The position numbers were made by a program, and so were the translations under genes. The notes under the pieces were generated by a model. The model had not been told where the DNA came from and did not search any database. It worked only from the letters and a program-made list of their open reading frames with translations. Positions 23,466 through 34,850 of a stretch of 64,000 nucleotides of DNA are shown piece after piece. The stretch is from positions 4,526,001 through 4,590,000 of the forward strand of contig BSYO01000034.1 in the NCBI GenBank assembly GCA_033239525.1. The letters run 5' to 3'. This DNA comes from Nepenthes gracilis. Its lineage: Eukaryota; Streptophyta; Magnoliopsida; Caryophyllales; Nepenthaceae. How positions within the stretch are numbered: position 1 is the first letter of the stretch; every line of letters starts with the position of its first letter.

Positions 23466-24627
23466 TTCCTCAAATTCTAAGTTTCCAAAAGTTTGAAGTT
23501 TATAAGGAGAAAATGACCAAAACTCTTTAATTAGCAATGATCCAAGTTCTAACGGAGCATGCTTATTTTCATAGATGGTAAGTAATGTGCAAACGGATAA
23601 GATCTTTAAATAAGTAGGCTAACAGAATTCAATCATGCTGATAACCTTTTCGTGTGCATAACTTAAACTTTTCCAAATCTTGTTACAGAACTGGATTTAT
23701 TGAGAAAAAAGAATTCCAACAAGATATCAAGCATGAACTAATACAATCTTATATGTATAGTGTAAAAATATGTGCTGAACATGAAATTTCTTCATAAACA
23801 TGAGAAAGTAATTATCATGGCATGTTTTATGTAAAAACTTAACGAAGAAGAGTATGAGAACAATAATGTTCAACAGAACATGAAATAATGAAAATGTAGA
23901 GTACACTTTCCTGCAAATTCTCATACTCGACCTGGTCGTAGGTTTCTACCTCTACTTCTCATTCGTCTCCCTCATGCCCCTTCTTAGGTTTCTTTCGTTT
24001 CTCCCTGACCCATAAATCTAATATTTATAGGCAATGGGCCAGGTAAGAGTAGGTGAAAGCAGGTCATCTAGTTCAGATATTTTGCTCAAATCCTCCTATC
24101 TAGAGAGTTCTAGATTAATCAAAGCAGATGGGAGTGGGTAAAAGCAATTTACCTACTATGGTTTGACTCCTCCAATTTCTGGCCAATCGAGCCAATCCGG
24201 TCAACCTTCTTATTCTTGTCATCATTCTATTTTGGTTGACTAATTCTTTTTAGGTCATCGGTTGATACTGTTTATTTTCAAGTCGTATTTTTTGTAGTTA
24301 TCTTGGTTATCTCCCGATCACCTTAGTTCTAGTCAACTATTTTAATCTGGTTAATTCTTTTATCCAGATAATGTTTTATTCTTATTTCCTCTTTGAAAAT
24401 CCTCTTCGAAAATCCTCTCCATAAATTCTCTTCGAAAATTCACTCTGAATTTCTTCTCCAGAAATCCTCTCTGAAAATTCACTTTGGAAATCTTGTCATT
24501 AAGGTCGGTTAACTATATGCCAAATCAGGTCAATAATTTTGGCATGTCAACAATTAATCGAGCAGGTCAACAAGTTTTGTCCAGTCATCTTACAACCCAG
24601 TCTTAGGAAATCCGGATCCTTACATAT
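23466..24627 (+). other. Non-coding stretch, probable gypsy 3'/LTR remains
   Basis: No gene seen. At 24390-24500 short imperfect repeats of 'gaaaatcctctt/gaaaattcactct' occur. 'ggtcaac' motifs at 24195-24600 resemble those of the Tat-1 3' region and the copia LTR. LTR boundaries could not be placed. Confidence 0.35.
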
Positions 24628-25680
24628 GTGTAAATGCATGTTTTGGGAGATTGAGTATTTAAGTGCATATGGTTGGGAAACGGCTTGGAGATGGAGGACT
24701 AAATTTTGATGAGAGCATTCAGCTAAGGAGCAACTTAGAGGGATGGAAGACTAAGCTCTGCTGAATGCGCTCGGATGGAAGTGACTTTTTTGCAGAATGT
24801 GCTCGTGGGAGAGTAGCTGTCTCGATGAGGAAGGAAATCCTGCAAAATGATAACGGAGAGGGGAAACACCTCTTCGACTACCAGCGATGGGGGCTCCCTA
24901 CGCCTTGTTACATGAATCATCCCCAACGTCCTAGCGGCATGAGAGTCTTGAGCAATCGCAGCGCCTACATAGTCGTAAGCCTGGATCACAAGGTTGTTTC
25001 GGAAGTTGGGGGTGTTCCTACTCTGCTAGGGTAATCCTTCAAACAAAATGAGGAAATGCAAGTATGAGCATGCTTTATCGGTTTCTTTCCTTTCTGATCC
25101 GTTTTCTTCTCTCTGTTGGCTCTACTTTCACGAATCCTCCCCTTATCCTTGCGGAGTGAAGGGCATATGTATAGAGTGAGAGCCAGTTTTATTGCCTTGG
25201 GGCCCATGGCTCTGCCCTCCATGGAAGGCCGACAGTGATGCTTAATTATCGGAGGAATTGTGCAATCGATGACGTCTTTCCTGCGACGATTGCTGAGCTG
25301 TTCTTGTGGTTACCCGCTAATTGGGGGGACGCTACACCGCTTGTTGGCTGATGAGCTAGATGAGAGCTTTGCACTGTGATTGGCGGCAAGTGCTGTGACA
25401 AACTGGTGGTAACCATCTGCTAATGCTACTTTTATGACCGCTAGAAACCACGCGCTGGCAAGGACACATAAGCTTGTCTATTGAATTAAAATTGTCAGGC
25501 TGTACTCGTAGGCCCACTTGGTGTCCATCTCTATTGGCCCATTATGTGCTGCGCTATCTAGAGCTGTGACATTAGGGCCCTGAGTTTTGCAAAAATTTGC
25601 TGGGTTTTTACTTCCTAGGCATGTCTTCTGCCAAGCTAGATTCTTGGGCCGACTTGTAAAATTATCAGACCCATCACCTT
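24628..25680 (+). repeat. Block E copy 1 (CNL upstream block)
   Basis: Similar to 44865-45977 throughout, for example 'taaatgcatgttttkggg', 'gggggctccctaygccttg', 'gcctacatagtcgt' and 'ggaaggccgacagtgatgct'. Both copies run into block F. It starts TGTGTAAATG and ends near CCCATCA, so a solo LTR is conceivable, but no target duplication is seen. No coding content is supported. Confidence 0.75.
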
Positions 25681-26990
25681 CGATATTTCTTTTTTTGTCA
25701 TTCAAGTCTGCTACACTAATTTGTAAGGGGTGGAATATCCTACTAATTTTGTTTTCATATTCACTTTTCATTCATATGGGTAATTATCAGTGACGTTCTT
25801 AAGGTTAAGTAAATCTATTTTAATTCTATTATTCAGTGATTTACGGTGACTTTTTACAAGTTTTTTTTATTATAGAAATATATATCTTATTGTTTATTAA
25901 AAATATTATCACTTAAATTATTAGATGTTTCTATTCATTATTGATAATAGCCATATCTCTTGCAAAACCCATGATATTAAATAAACTTTGGATGATGTTA
26001 AAAATTTTAAAAATTCTATCATAGAAATTTTATAGAAAAAAATACTATATTCTTTATTTTAATATGATTTTTCGTTTAAATGTCATCTCACATATTTTTT
26101 TTTTTATTAGAATACCGTGGGTTGAATTTAAAATTAATATTAGAGTATTTCTTTGAATGATGATTAATTTATCACTTAAAATATTTTTTTATTTATTATA
26201 TATATATTTTTACTGTTATTTTAACATTGTTTTATAACACGTCTAAGATATTATTATTATTATATTGATATTATTTTTTATTATATTTTTATACCTAATA
26301 TATTAAATTAAAAAATAAATATTAAATTAATAAATTTAGTATTACAAATTATATAAACTGTCAAATCAAGCCAACTTTCCAACATTCAATTTAGATACAT
26401 GCTTTGGTTTTTCTAGATAGAAATAAAATCAAATACGATAAAATCTATCAATTTAATTTTGCTTAGAAAAATCCTGTTAGAAATTATTATTCAAAAAGGC
26501 TTTTAAGTTTATGTGAATAAACAAAGGCATTGAAGTGTAATTTTTAAATTCATAAAATTTCTTTAGAATATGTAATTAAAGGTAATTACATATAACATAA
26601 AAATATAAATTAAAAATATTTAATATAGATTGTAATATTATTTAAATGCCCACTTGAATATTTATTTATATCAAAATTATAAAAGACATATGTGAATTTT
26701 ACTTTGTTTTAGTTTTTTAATAATTTTATTAAAAATAAATATATAAATATTATTTTTTAATATAAATTGGTGAGATTCAATTTTTTATAATCTTATTTTA
26801 AAATGGAAGTAAAATACGGCTCATCGTGGACCGTATTCTCCACGGAATGACTTCAGAAGTCGTCGTCGTTTTTTAGACACGACGTAACTTCGCTGCCATA
26901 AATATCTCACCTACCCACCTGCCCCATTTGCAGAACACAGAGAGAGAGAGAGCACGCGCTTGTGGTTTTCTTTTGAGGCTTCAAGTAAGT
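25681..26990 (+). repeat. Block F copy a (CNL-2 locus), distal promoter copy
   Basis: Direct repeat of 28661-29892 and of 50177-51355. Very AT-rich, then a GC-richer 'atggctcatcgtggaccgta'-like stretch and a promoter-like end: CATAAATATCTCACC at about 26897, 'cccatttgcagaacaca', a (GA)n run at 26940 and a gcaagtaagtt-like splice donor near 26985. Compared with the proximal copy, the TATA box is changed to CATAAATA. Confidence 0.75.
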
Positions 26991-26999
26991 TCACTTTTT

Positions 27000-28660
27000 C
27001 TTCGTGAAATTTCTTCTCTCTTCTTTTAGTTTTTTCTTTCTTACTTTTTATTAAAATAATATTTTAAAATATTTAATATAAATTAATTTTATATCTCTAT
27101 AAAATATATAAATTTATAATTATTAAAAAATTTTAATAAATGTAAAACACATTTATTTATGTTTCATAAAGAAAAGAAAAATATAAACAAAATAAGTAGG
27201 GACATTTAATGATATTTATTTCATTTTTTTGTAAGTAATTTTTATGATATTTATAACTCATAATTTCCTCAGCCAGTGATTTTTATTTATTTCCTTATTT
27301 TCTATTAAATATAGCACATAATATGGCATATTTATACACTAAAAAATATTAATAACACATTATTTAATCACTTTTAAAATATTTTTATTATATGATTTCT
27401 CATCTATCAATTTAGTCGTATATTAAATTTGTGAGTATTAATTATTTCATAGTATGTATCCAATTTTTTATGACAAAACATATGCGGCTATTTGTTTATA
27501 ATGATAGAATAAGATCTAAGAAAATTTAATTGATATATTATTATTGTTAATACCTATTAAATTTAAAATTTAATAAAATCTGAGTTATATTTAATATAAT
27601 CTATGTGTTAGATTCAATGAGATTCTTAATCTATGGGCTCGTGATGTTTATTATCATTTGGTATTCGTATCATTTACACTGATATTCCAACCAGCAAATC
27701 TCTATCTTCCTAATAATGTTAGATTCTAGGGAGATCCTTACCTTTTATTGACGAATTTCAAATTCTATAGAATCCTTTTATCTTACGGTACGAAGATTTG
27801 GTAGGACTTACTCTTATTATTCCTTTTGAATTGTAATTACAATGAATTGTACATTTTTAATAGAGTTTATTGTTAGATTCTATGTTATTCCAGTGGCTTT
27901 AATATATTTGATATTGTATATTCGAGATATTTATTTGTTTATTACACATTTTAAATTATCATTACTTATTTGACATTTGACTAATTCTTATATTTTATTA
28001 GCTCCAAATTCAATTTGATTATATAACTCTAGCAGGGGACTCTGCATTTACTGTGGGACTTCTAGCTACACGAGATTTGGGAGGTTAGTTGTTATCGTAT
28101 TATTTAGTGACAATCAGATTATATTTTGATAAAGATTTGCTAGTTTTTTTCAAGTTATGACTTATGAATTTTAGTAGTTTTTATCTCTTAAATATTTATT
28201 TCATGTAGTGATGAGACAATAACTTTATAGTTGAAAAATGTTAAAATTATTATAAATATTTAATAATTTTATATATTAAAACTTATAACATGAATGGCTT
28301 GAATCGAGTCTGATAATTAGGATTCGAGTAATCACGTACATAAATTGGAGAGGCTGCAATGCGAGAGGGCATCGCAGCTCCTCTAGCGCCCTCGGGGGCT
28401 GTTGGATTAAATATTTAACAACCTCCGTTTTTTTAAAAGAACAAAAAAATAATAATAATAAATGAGAAACATTTTTTTTACTTTTTTTAAAAAATAATAA
28501 AAATAAAAATAAATATATAAATAATATTTTTTTTAAAATCAAACGCCCCTGAAGGTACCAGAGGAGCTACGACGTCCTCCCTCATTGCACCCCCTATCGT
28601 TCTTGTTGGATTTGGAGTTTAATACGACGACAGGTGTGACGAGAGGATCCTTCTTTCCTC
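27000..28660 (+). repeat. Block G copy 2
   Basis: Homologous to 9829-11240 and 51356-53040. AT-rich with no coding potential. It separates the two promoter-bearing F repeats and ends with the fold-back element. Confidence 0.8.
28355..28589. repeat. Fold-back element, copy 2
   Basis: The left arm from tgcaatgcgagagggcatcg pairs with the right arm ending gacgtcctccctcattgca. Arms are about 45-60 bp and the loop is A/T-rich. It is the counterpart of 10942-11170 and 52727-52968. Confidence 0.75.
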
Positions 28661-29892
28661 CTATATTTCATTTTTTTCCCACCCAAGTTCTCTGCATCTA
28701 ATTTGTAAGGGCGGAGTGTTCTGCTAATTTTGTTTTCATATTCACTCTTTATATCTGTAGGCAATTACCAGCGGCGTCTTTTGAGGTTAAGTAAATCTAT
28801 TTTTTATTCTATTATATGACTTTTTATAAGTTTTTTAATTATAGAAATTTATATCTTATCATTTGTTAAAAATATTGTCACTTAAATTATTAGATATTGC
28901 TATTTATTATTGACAATAGCAATATCTCATGCAATACCCATGATATTAAATAAATTTTGGATAATGTTAAAAATTTTATCATGTAAAATTTATAAAAAAC
29001 AATGTTATATTTTTATTGTAATATTATTTTTGCTTAAATAACATCTTGCATATTATTTTTTTTAATAGAATACTGTGGATTAAATTTAAAATTAATATTA
29101 TAGTATTTTTTGATTGATGATTAATTTACTACTTAAAATGTTCTTTTTTGTTTCTTTTATATATAATTTTACTACATTTTTAATATTATTTTAGAACATG
29201 TTTAACATATTATTATTATTATTATTATTTCTTATTATATTTTTATACATAATATATTAAATTTAAAAAGTAAATTTTAAATTAATAAATTTAGTATTAT
29301 CAATTATATAAACCGTCAAATCAAGCCAACTGGCTAACATTCAATTTAGATAATTTGTCTCTATTAATAGATTTGTTTGTTCGTATAAAAATTCAAATCA
29401 CAATCAGCGAATTGGTTGTGAATTATTTAATAATTCTTACCAAACCCCTCCATATTTACTATTAAGCAATTAATCAAAATCATTATGCCCTGCTGCTTAA
29501 TAACTATATATTTTAATAGTTAATAAATAATTTTACTTTGTTTTAGTTTTTTTTTTCTTTCATCTATCTATACTAATTTTAATAAAAATAGATAAAAATT
29601 ATTTTTAATATAAATAAGGGAGACACTAGTTGATATAATTTTATTTCAAAACGAAAACAAAGCTCATCGCGAACTGTATTCTCCACGCGATGATTTCGGA
29701 AGTCATCTTGTCTTCCTTAGCATGCAGATTTCGATGCCATTTCCCTGAAATTTCACTTGCATTTCATCAACTCTTCAAATGCTCTCACCCTTCGTAGCCT
29801 GTCTCCCTTTCCTCTATAAATATCTCACCCACCTGACTGCCCCATTTGAAGAACACACAGATAGAGCGCATGCGCTTATTCGAAAACTTGAT
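28661..29892 (+). promoter_or_regulatory. Block F copy b: proximal CNL-2 promoter, 5'-UTR exon and donor
   Basis: TATAAATA at 29815-29822 is followed by 'tctcacccacctg', 'cccatttgaagaacacac' and a short GC-rich leader, and then by GTAAGTATAG, a strong splice donor, at 29893. The leader would splice to the acceptor gattgcag at 30989, just before the CNL-2 start. The rest of the block is AT-rich upstream DNA shared with copy a. Confidence 0.65.
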
Positions 29893-30989
29893 GTAAGTAT
29901 AGATATGTTAATGGGTGTTATGTTATTATTGTTGGGCCGCGATCAATGGGCGGCCATTTGATACGGGAACAAAAATTAGTGAAATGGGCGGCCGACTAAT
30001 AAAAGCTCAAATTTGTGAAGTAGAAATAGAAGAAAAGAAACAAACACCAAATATTTTACGTGGAAAACACTTTTGAAATAAGAAAAAAATCATGGGATAT
30101 TGTTCTCTTTCTTTTCACTTTCTCTCATCTATTTTTCTCACTACTACACTACTTTATTGAGTGTGCATATACACACATATATATTTTTCTCACTACTACA
30201 CTACTTCATTGAGTGTGCATATACACACACATATATACACACATCCCCACCATAGCCCAGCTGGGTGGTTGGTGCTCAATTTTCAAGGTGTGCATGCGTG
30301 CATGCACACGCCCTGTCCAGTAGCAGGCGGCGCATGCCTGCTCCTGCAAATCGATCAGCGTTTGGAGTCCCAATAATGATGTCTACCAACTACCAAATCA
30401 GGTAGGTCTACTGCACACCTTTTTGGGTTATGATAGTCATTCAGACCTTCTATATTCAGTCGGTTAACCCTGTTGACCATCCTCTCATTATCGGCCGGTC
30501 AATTACCCCATTGACCGGTCGAAGTAGTCCGACCAGATTCTTCAGTGAAATTAGTCGTCTCATAACTTTTACCGGTCAACATATTGACCGGTAGAGGTTG
30601 ACCGTTCAGAAGGTTCCGGTCAACTATGTTGATCGGAATTCCTTCTACTTAAAGTAATACACACGTGCTCCGTTCAAGTCCTCCAATCACAAGAACTTTC
30701 ACACGGGAGTGATTCCCAACAATTATAAGTATATTAAAAATAGTTTAGAGAATATATTTTAAATATTTTGTAGCTATAAATAAAGTAAGTTGTCCCCATC
30801 GGTGGACAGCCATGCTTTTCGCCGCTAGTAATGCTATAGTCAACAATGAATATAAAAAGTATCAAATAATTGAAATATAAATGAGTATGTTGAGACAGAC
30901 CTAAGTATGGACTGATTGAATTGTGAGAAAAAAGTGAAGTAGTTTGCAAAGCAACCTGAAAATTGTCCGTGTTGTTCCTGTGATTGCAG
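29893..30989 (+). other. CNL-2 5'-UTR intron carrying a copia solo LTR
   Basis: Donor GTAAGTATAG at 29893 and acceptor TGATTGCAG ending 30989. Without the LTR the intron would be about 300 bp. The equivalent intron is uninterrupted at 55232-55536. Inferred from motifs and from conservation between loci. Confidence 0.5.
29925..30726 (-). mobile_element. Copia solo LTR with 5-bp target duplication ATTAT
   Basis: The LTR spans 29930-30721 (792 bp, TGTTGGG...CCCAACA) and is flanked by ATTAT at 29925-29929 and 30722-30726. The uninterrupted site is visible at about 55264-55275. It is the same family and same insertion site as the LTR at 13206-14063. A 52-bp tandem duplication (30131-30182 and 30183-30234) and a near-palindrome around 30289-30310 are internal. 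The orientation follows the PBS-bearing relative. Confidence 0.93.
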
Positions 30990-31001
30990 CAAGAAGGCAA
31001 G
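30722..31001 (+). promoter_or_regulatory. CNL-2 leader (end of 5'-UTR intron, acceptor, short UTR)
   Basis: Conserved with 14064-14337 and 55266-55547. The acceptor gattgcag ends at 30989 and the start codon ATG is at 31002. Confidence 0.6.
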
Positions 31002-33812
31002 ATGAGATTCGAGACTGCTGCTGTGTCTTTTCTTGTTCAAAAATTAGGTGATATGTTGATTGAAGAGGCAGAGTTCCTATTGGGTGTGGAAGATCAAGTT
31101 CAAAGCTTGCTGGAGAATATCAAATGGATGCAGAGCTATCTCAAGGACGTGGACGAGCAGGAAGGAGAGTGGAATGAAGTACTCTACATGCGGATTTCAG
31201 AAATCAGGAAGATTGCTTATGATGCTGAAGACTTGATTGATTCGGTCATCATCGAAGGTGCTGCAAGGAAAAGAGATAGGTTTGCTTGCTTCATCAACAA
31301 TCCTTTGTGTACACATGACGTAGGAATTGAGATTGAAGCTATTAAGAGGAGAATGGAAGAAAGTACGAAAATGCTGCAAACATTTCAAGTTGGAGGCCGG
31401 AGCGAACGAACTCAAGAAAGGCTGCCCCGAAGCTATCCCCATAGCAATGACGACTATGTTGTTGGCCTAGAAGGCAATGTCAAAATGTTAGCTGAGCAAA
31501 TGATCGGAGAAAAGAATTAAGCAAAGGTTTTGTGCATCGTAGGGATGGGTGGTTCTGACAAAACAACGCTAGCAAGGAAATTTTACAACCATGAAACCAT
31601 CAAACAACACTTTATCTGTCAGGCTTGGATTTCCATATCACAAGAATGGAATACTCAACACATCTTAGTTGAGATCCTGAGGCAAGCTACTGGCACCGAG
31701 CCAAACCCAGAAGAAATGGTGAGCATGGAAGAACTGGTGGACAAACTACAAGACTATCTAAAACATATGCGATATTTAATAGTACTTGATGATGTGTGGA
31801 AGAAAGATGCTTTGGAAAACATGCTCCCAGCATTCCCATTTGGAAATAAAGGAAGCAAGATTATAATCACCACCTGCATTCACGAAGTTGTTAAATTTTC
31901 GGATTTGCCTCGCTTTTTTCATGAGCCACGACGCCTTACGAAAGATGAATCTTGGGAGTTGTTTAGCAAGATAGCTTTGAATCACAGGGAATGCATTGAC
32001 GACTATCAATAGATTGGTGACTTTGAAAAGTTAGGTAAGGAGATGCTGAAAAAATGTGAAGGGTTACCCCTAGCTATAATTGCCATGGGAGGACTCTTAG
32101 GTGCAAAGGACACTACGGACGAATGGGAAAAAGTAAGCAAAGTTGTAAGTTCAAAGGTTGTGGGAGGAAGAGGCACGCATACGTATGGCACCGTGAATGA
32201 CATGTTAGCCTTAAGCTATCAAAACCTACCTTATGATTTGAAGCCTCGCTTTCTTTATGTGGCTCTCTTTCCTGAAGATTGCGAGATTCCAGTGGGTATG
32301 CTTACAAGAATGTGGATATCTGAAAGTTTTATAATGTCTCAAGAAGAGATGTTGGAAGAAGCAGCAAGACAATGTTTAGATGAATTGATCCAACGATGTG
32401 TGGTTCAAGTTGCAACAAGGAACTCTGCTGGCAAAGTGAAAACAATTTGAATCCACGACTTAATGCGTGATCTTTGTATTAAAAAGGCAAAGGAACAAAA
32501 TTTTCTAGAGGTTTTTCATGCATCTTCTGCCCCTTTGGAACTCGATGAGGATGCAACAAGATCACAATCACGCCGATGTATCATTCATTCTTATTCGAGG
32601 TATGATTTATGCATATTGTATACTAACACTTCAATTTTTAGCTATTCTGTTAAAGTTCAATTTAAACTTAGTGCATTATACTAACCAAAATTTTTAACTT
32701 GTGCAACATAAGTGTTCAAATTGGAACCCAAAATTCCCATCTTAGATTACTTTTCATATTTGGAGCAGCTGCTGTCAAAACCCACCGATATAGGGTAGAT
32801 GAAGAGAGAGCAACGTTAAGCTTGGAACAGGTGTATAAGAACTTCCAATTACTCGAGTCTTAAACATTTTGGTTCAAAAACTTGATGGGCGAAATAGGGA
32901 ACTTGATTCACTTGAGATACCTTGGAATAAGAAGCACGAATATCATAGAACTACCTGAATCTATTAAAAATTTACGCAACTTACCTTGGACAACAAGGTT
33001 ATTGGAGTTTTGAGTGGGCATGAGATAAGAGTGCCCAACGTTTTATGGAAATTGGAACGACTTCCCCATCTTTTTTTACCATGTAGTATGACTTCCACGA
33101 CGAGATTGAAGCTTTCCACCTTGAAGAGCCTGCAGACTTTGTGGGGGGTTTGGGGAGGGAATTGGATGTTGAATGAGATGTTAACACTAAGCCCAATTGT
33201 TAAAAAGCTGCGTATACTAGGTATATCAAACAAAAAACAACTAATGACAGTTTTTCAATGTCAGAGTGTCATTTTTGACACACTTTACTCTTTACAAATA
33301 AATTGGCCTTGCCGCGATAAGAATGTCGAGTTAACAGAATTTGGAATTGTTGTGTCACTACCATCATCAACATAAACCAGAATTATACGGATGAATAGGA
33401 TAGGAGTCTTCACCCATTCAGTTCCCATCTAAGCTTAAGAAGATAAGATTGGCTCATACCCACCTGACATTGCTAGAGACTACGAAAAATTTGGAAAGAC
33501 TTGCGAACTTAAAATATATTTCCTTATCAACGGACTTGTTCGTCAGGAAAGAATGGACTTGTAGGGCAGGTGAATTCCCACAACTTGAGTAGCTTATAAT
33601 TGAGCGCCTCCGCAATTTAGAGGAATGGTTGGTGGAGGGAGGGGCAATGCCACATCTCACCAAGTTAAGAATACAGTGCTGTAAAAAGTTGAAGAAGCTT
33701 CCAGAAGGATTGAAGTATATTGGCAGCCTTCGCGAATTGCACATAGATTGCATGCCTGAAGCATTCAACAGAAGGCATAAATAGGAAGAAACCAATGGAG
33801 AAATAACAAGCC
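31002..33812 (+). pseudogene. CNL-2: CC-NBS-LRR pseudogene, LRR cut by Tat-2
   Basis: The start at 31002 gives 'MRFETAAVSFLVQKLGDM', in line with CNL-1 and CNL-4. The CC domain runs to about residue 165 with 'YDAEDLIDS'. The NB-ARC shows GMGGSDKTT (about 31543; Gly to Asp in the P-loop), 'LIVLDDVW' (31781), 'GSKIIITTC', 'CEGLPLAIIAMGG', 'RFLYVALFPEDC' and 'IHDLMRDLC'. Damage: TAA at 31518, TAG at 32010, TGA at 32448, acceptor AG changed to AA at about 32706, deletions in the first LRRs (about 32860-32980), and TAA at 33373. LRR sequence continues to about 33812, where Tat-2 gag begins. Closest to CNL-1. Confidence 0.94.
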
Positions 33813-34370
33813 AAGGAGGCAAACGAGGTGAAGCGCCCTAAACGCGTAGACCGCCCCCCGGAAGCTCCCTGGCCGACCAATAGGAAGAAGAGGAGTGGCG
33901 ACAGTAACCGCTTCCCGGAGCGCCGCAAGCAGCCGCGCCCTTCGCCGGGATCTAGGAAGGATTATGGACAGACGTCCCTGACCTCTCTGAACGATACCTG
34001 TGCAAACATCCTGATGCAGATCTAGGATAAAAAGTTCTTCAAATGGCCGAAAGCTCTAAAGGGTCTGAGCGGCAGCGACCAAACAAAGTACTGCCAGTAT
34101 CACCGTTGCCTTGGAGATTCTATAGAGAACTGCAGGACGTTGCAGCAAAAAATAGAAGACCTGATCCACCGCAAACACCTTAAACGATTCGTGAAAGGTT
34201 CGGGGTAAGCTCCCACAACCTCGGAGGGTGAGGCCACCGAGCCTCCCCGGGGCCATACTACCGCTAGCGTGATCAACATGATCTCTATCGCAACCGCCAG
34301 GGGCACAAGCAGAAGGAATAGGAGCCAACTTCTAGCAACAAGAGAGTGAAGATAGGGGATAGGAGTGGTG
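33813..34370 (+). pseudogene. Tat-2 gag C-terminal remnant with zinc knuckle
   Basis: Begins within gag at 'EANEVKRPKRVDRPP', equivalent to about 1120 of Tat-1, and continues through 'RKKRSGD'. A zinc-knuckle-like 'KYCQYHRCLGDSIENC' lies at about 34088-34135, with Asp where His is expected. TAG at 34023 interrupts. The capsid domain is gone. Confidence 0.75.
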
Positions 34371-34850
34371 TTATTAGCTTTAGTAGCAACGATATGACAC
34401 ATGTAACCTTTTCCCATACTAATCATCTTGTTGTATCCGCCCTCGTTTCAGACAGTAGGGCTGACTACCAATTAAAATGAGTCTTCATTGATAATAGAAG
34501 CTCACAAAATTTATTATATCTCAAGTGCCTTTTTAAGCTCGGATTGAGGCAAGGTTAGATGAGAGCGGTTGATGGCCCTTTGTACGGCCTGGACAATGAG
34601 CCCGTGACCGTGCAGGGGATAGTCTGGCAAGAGGTCACAATGGGAACTTGCCCGCATGCTGGCATTCCATGTCATCGACCTACCGTCCGTTTACTATGCT
34701 ATATTGGGTAGACCTTTCTTCACAGCCTTCGGGGCTGTAACGTCGATCCCTCATCTAAAGGTGAAGTTTTCCACTCCGTGCGGCGTGGGAGAAGTACTTG
34801 GGGACCAGGCGATGGGACGAACATACTACCTGTCCGAGGTCACCCTCGCA
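34371..34850 (+). pseudogene. Tat-2 protease pseudogene
   Basis: 'FIDNRSSQNLLYL' near 34485 marks the active-site region (an Arg where Gly is expected), followed by 'PLYGLDNEP'. After a frameshift at about 34650 comes 'LAFHVIDLPSVYYAILGRP' and 'HLKVKFSTPCGVGEVLGD'. TGA/TAG stops lie at about 34478 and 34557. The domain order and similarity to 1765-2115 make the call firm. Confidence 0.8.

Noticed and set aside
25681..29892. F-G-F read as a retrotransposon with F as LTRs
   Set aside because: F is a direct repeat of plausible length, but there is no PBS, polypurine tract, TG/CA end or coding sequence in G, and the F ends carry CNL promoter and leader sequence. A duplicated upstream region fits better.
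30161..30376. 71-codon His/Tyr-rich open frame
   Set aside because: Lies inside the copia solo LTR and crosses its 52-bp duplication and CA-rich tract.
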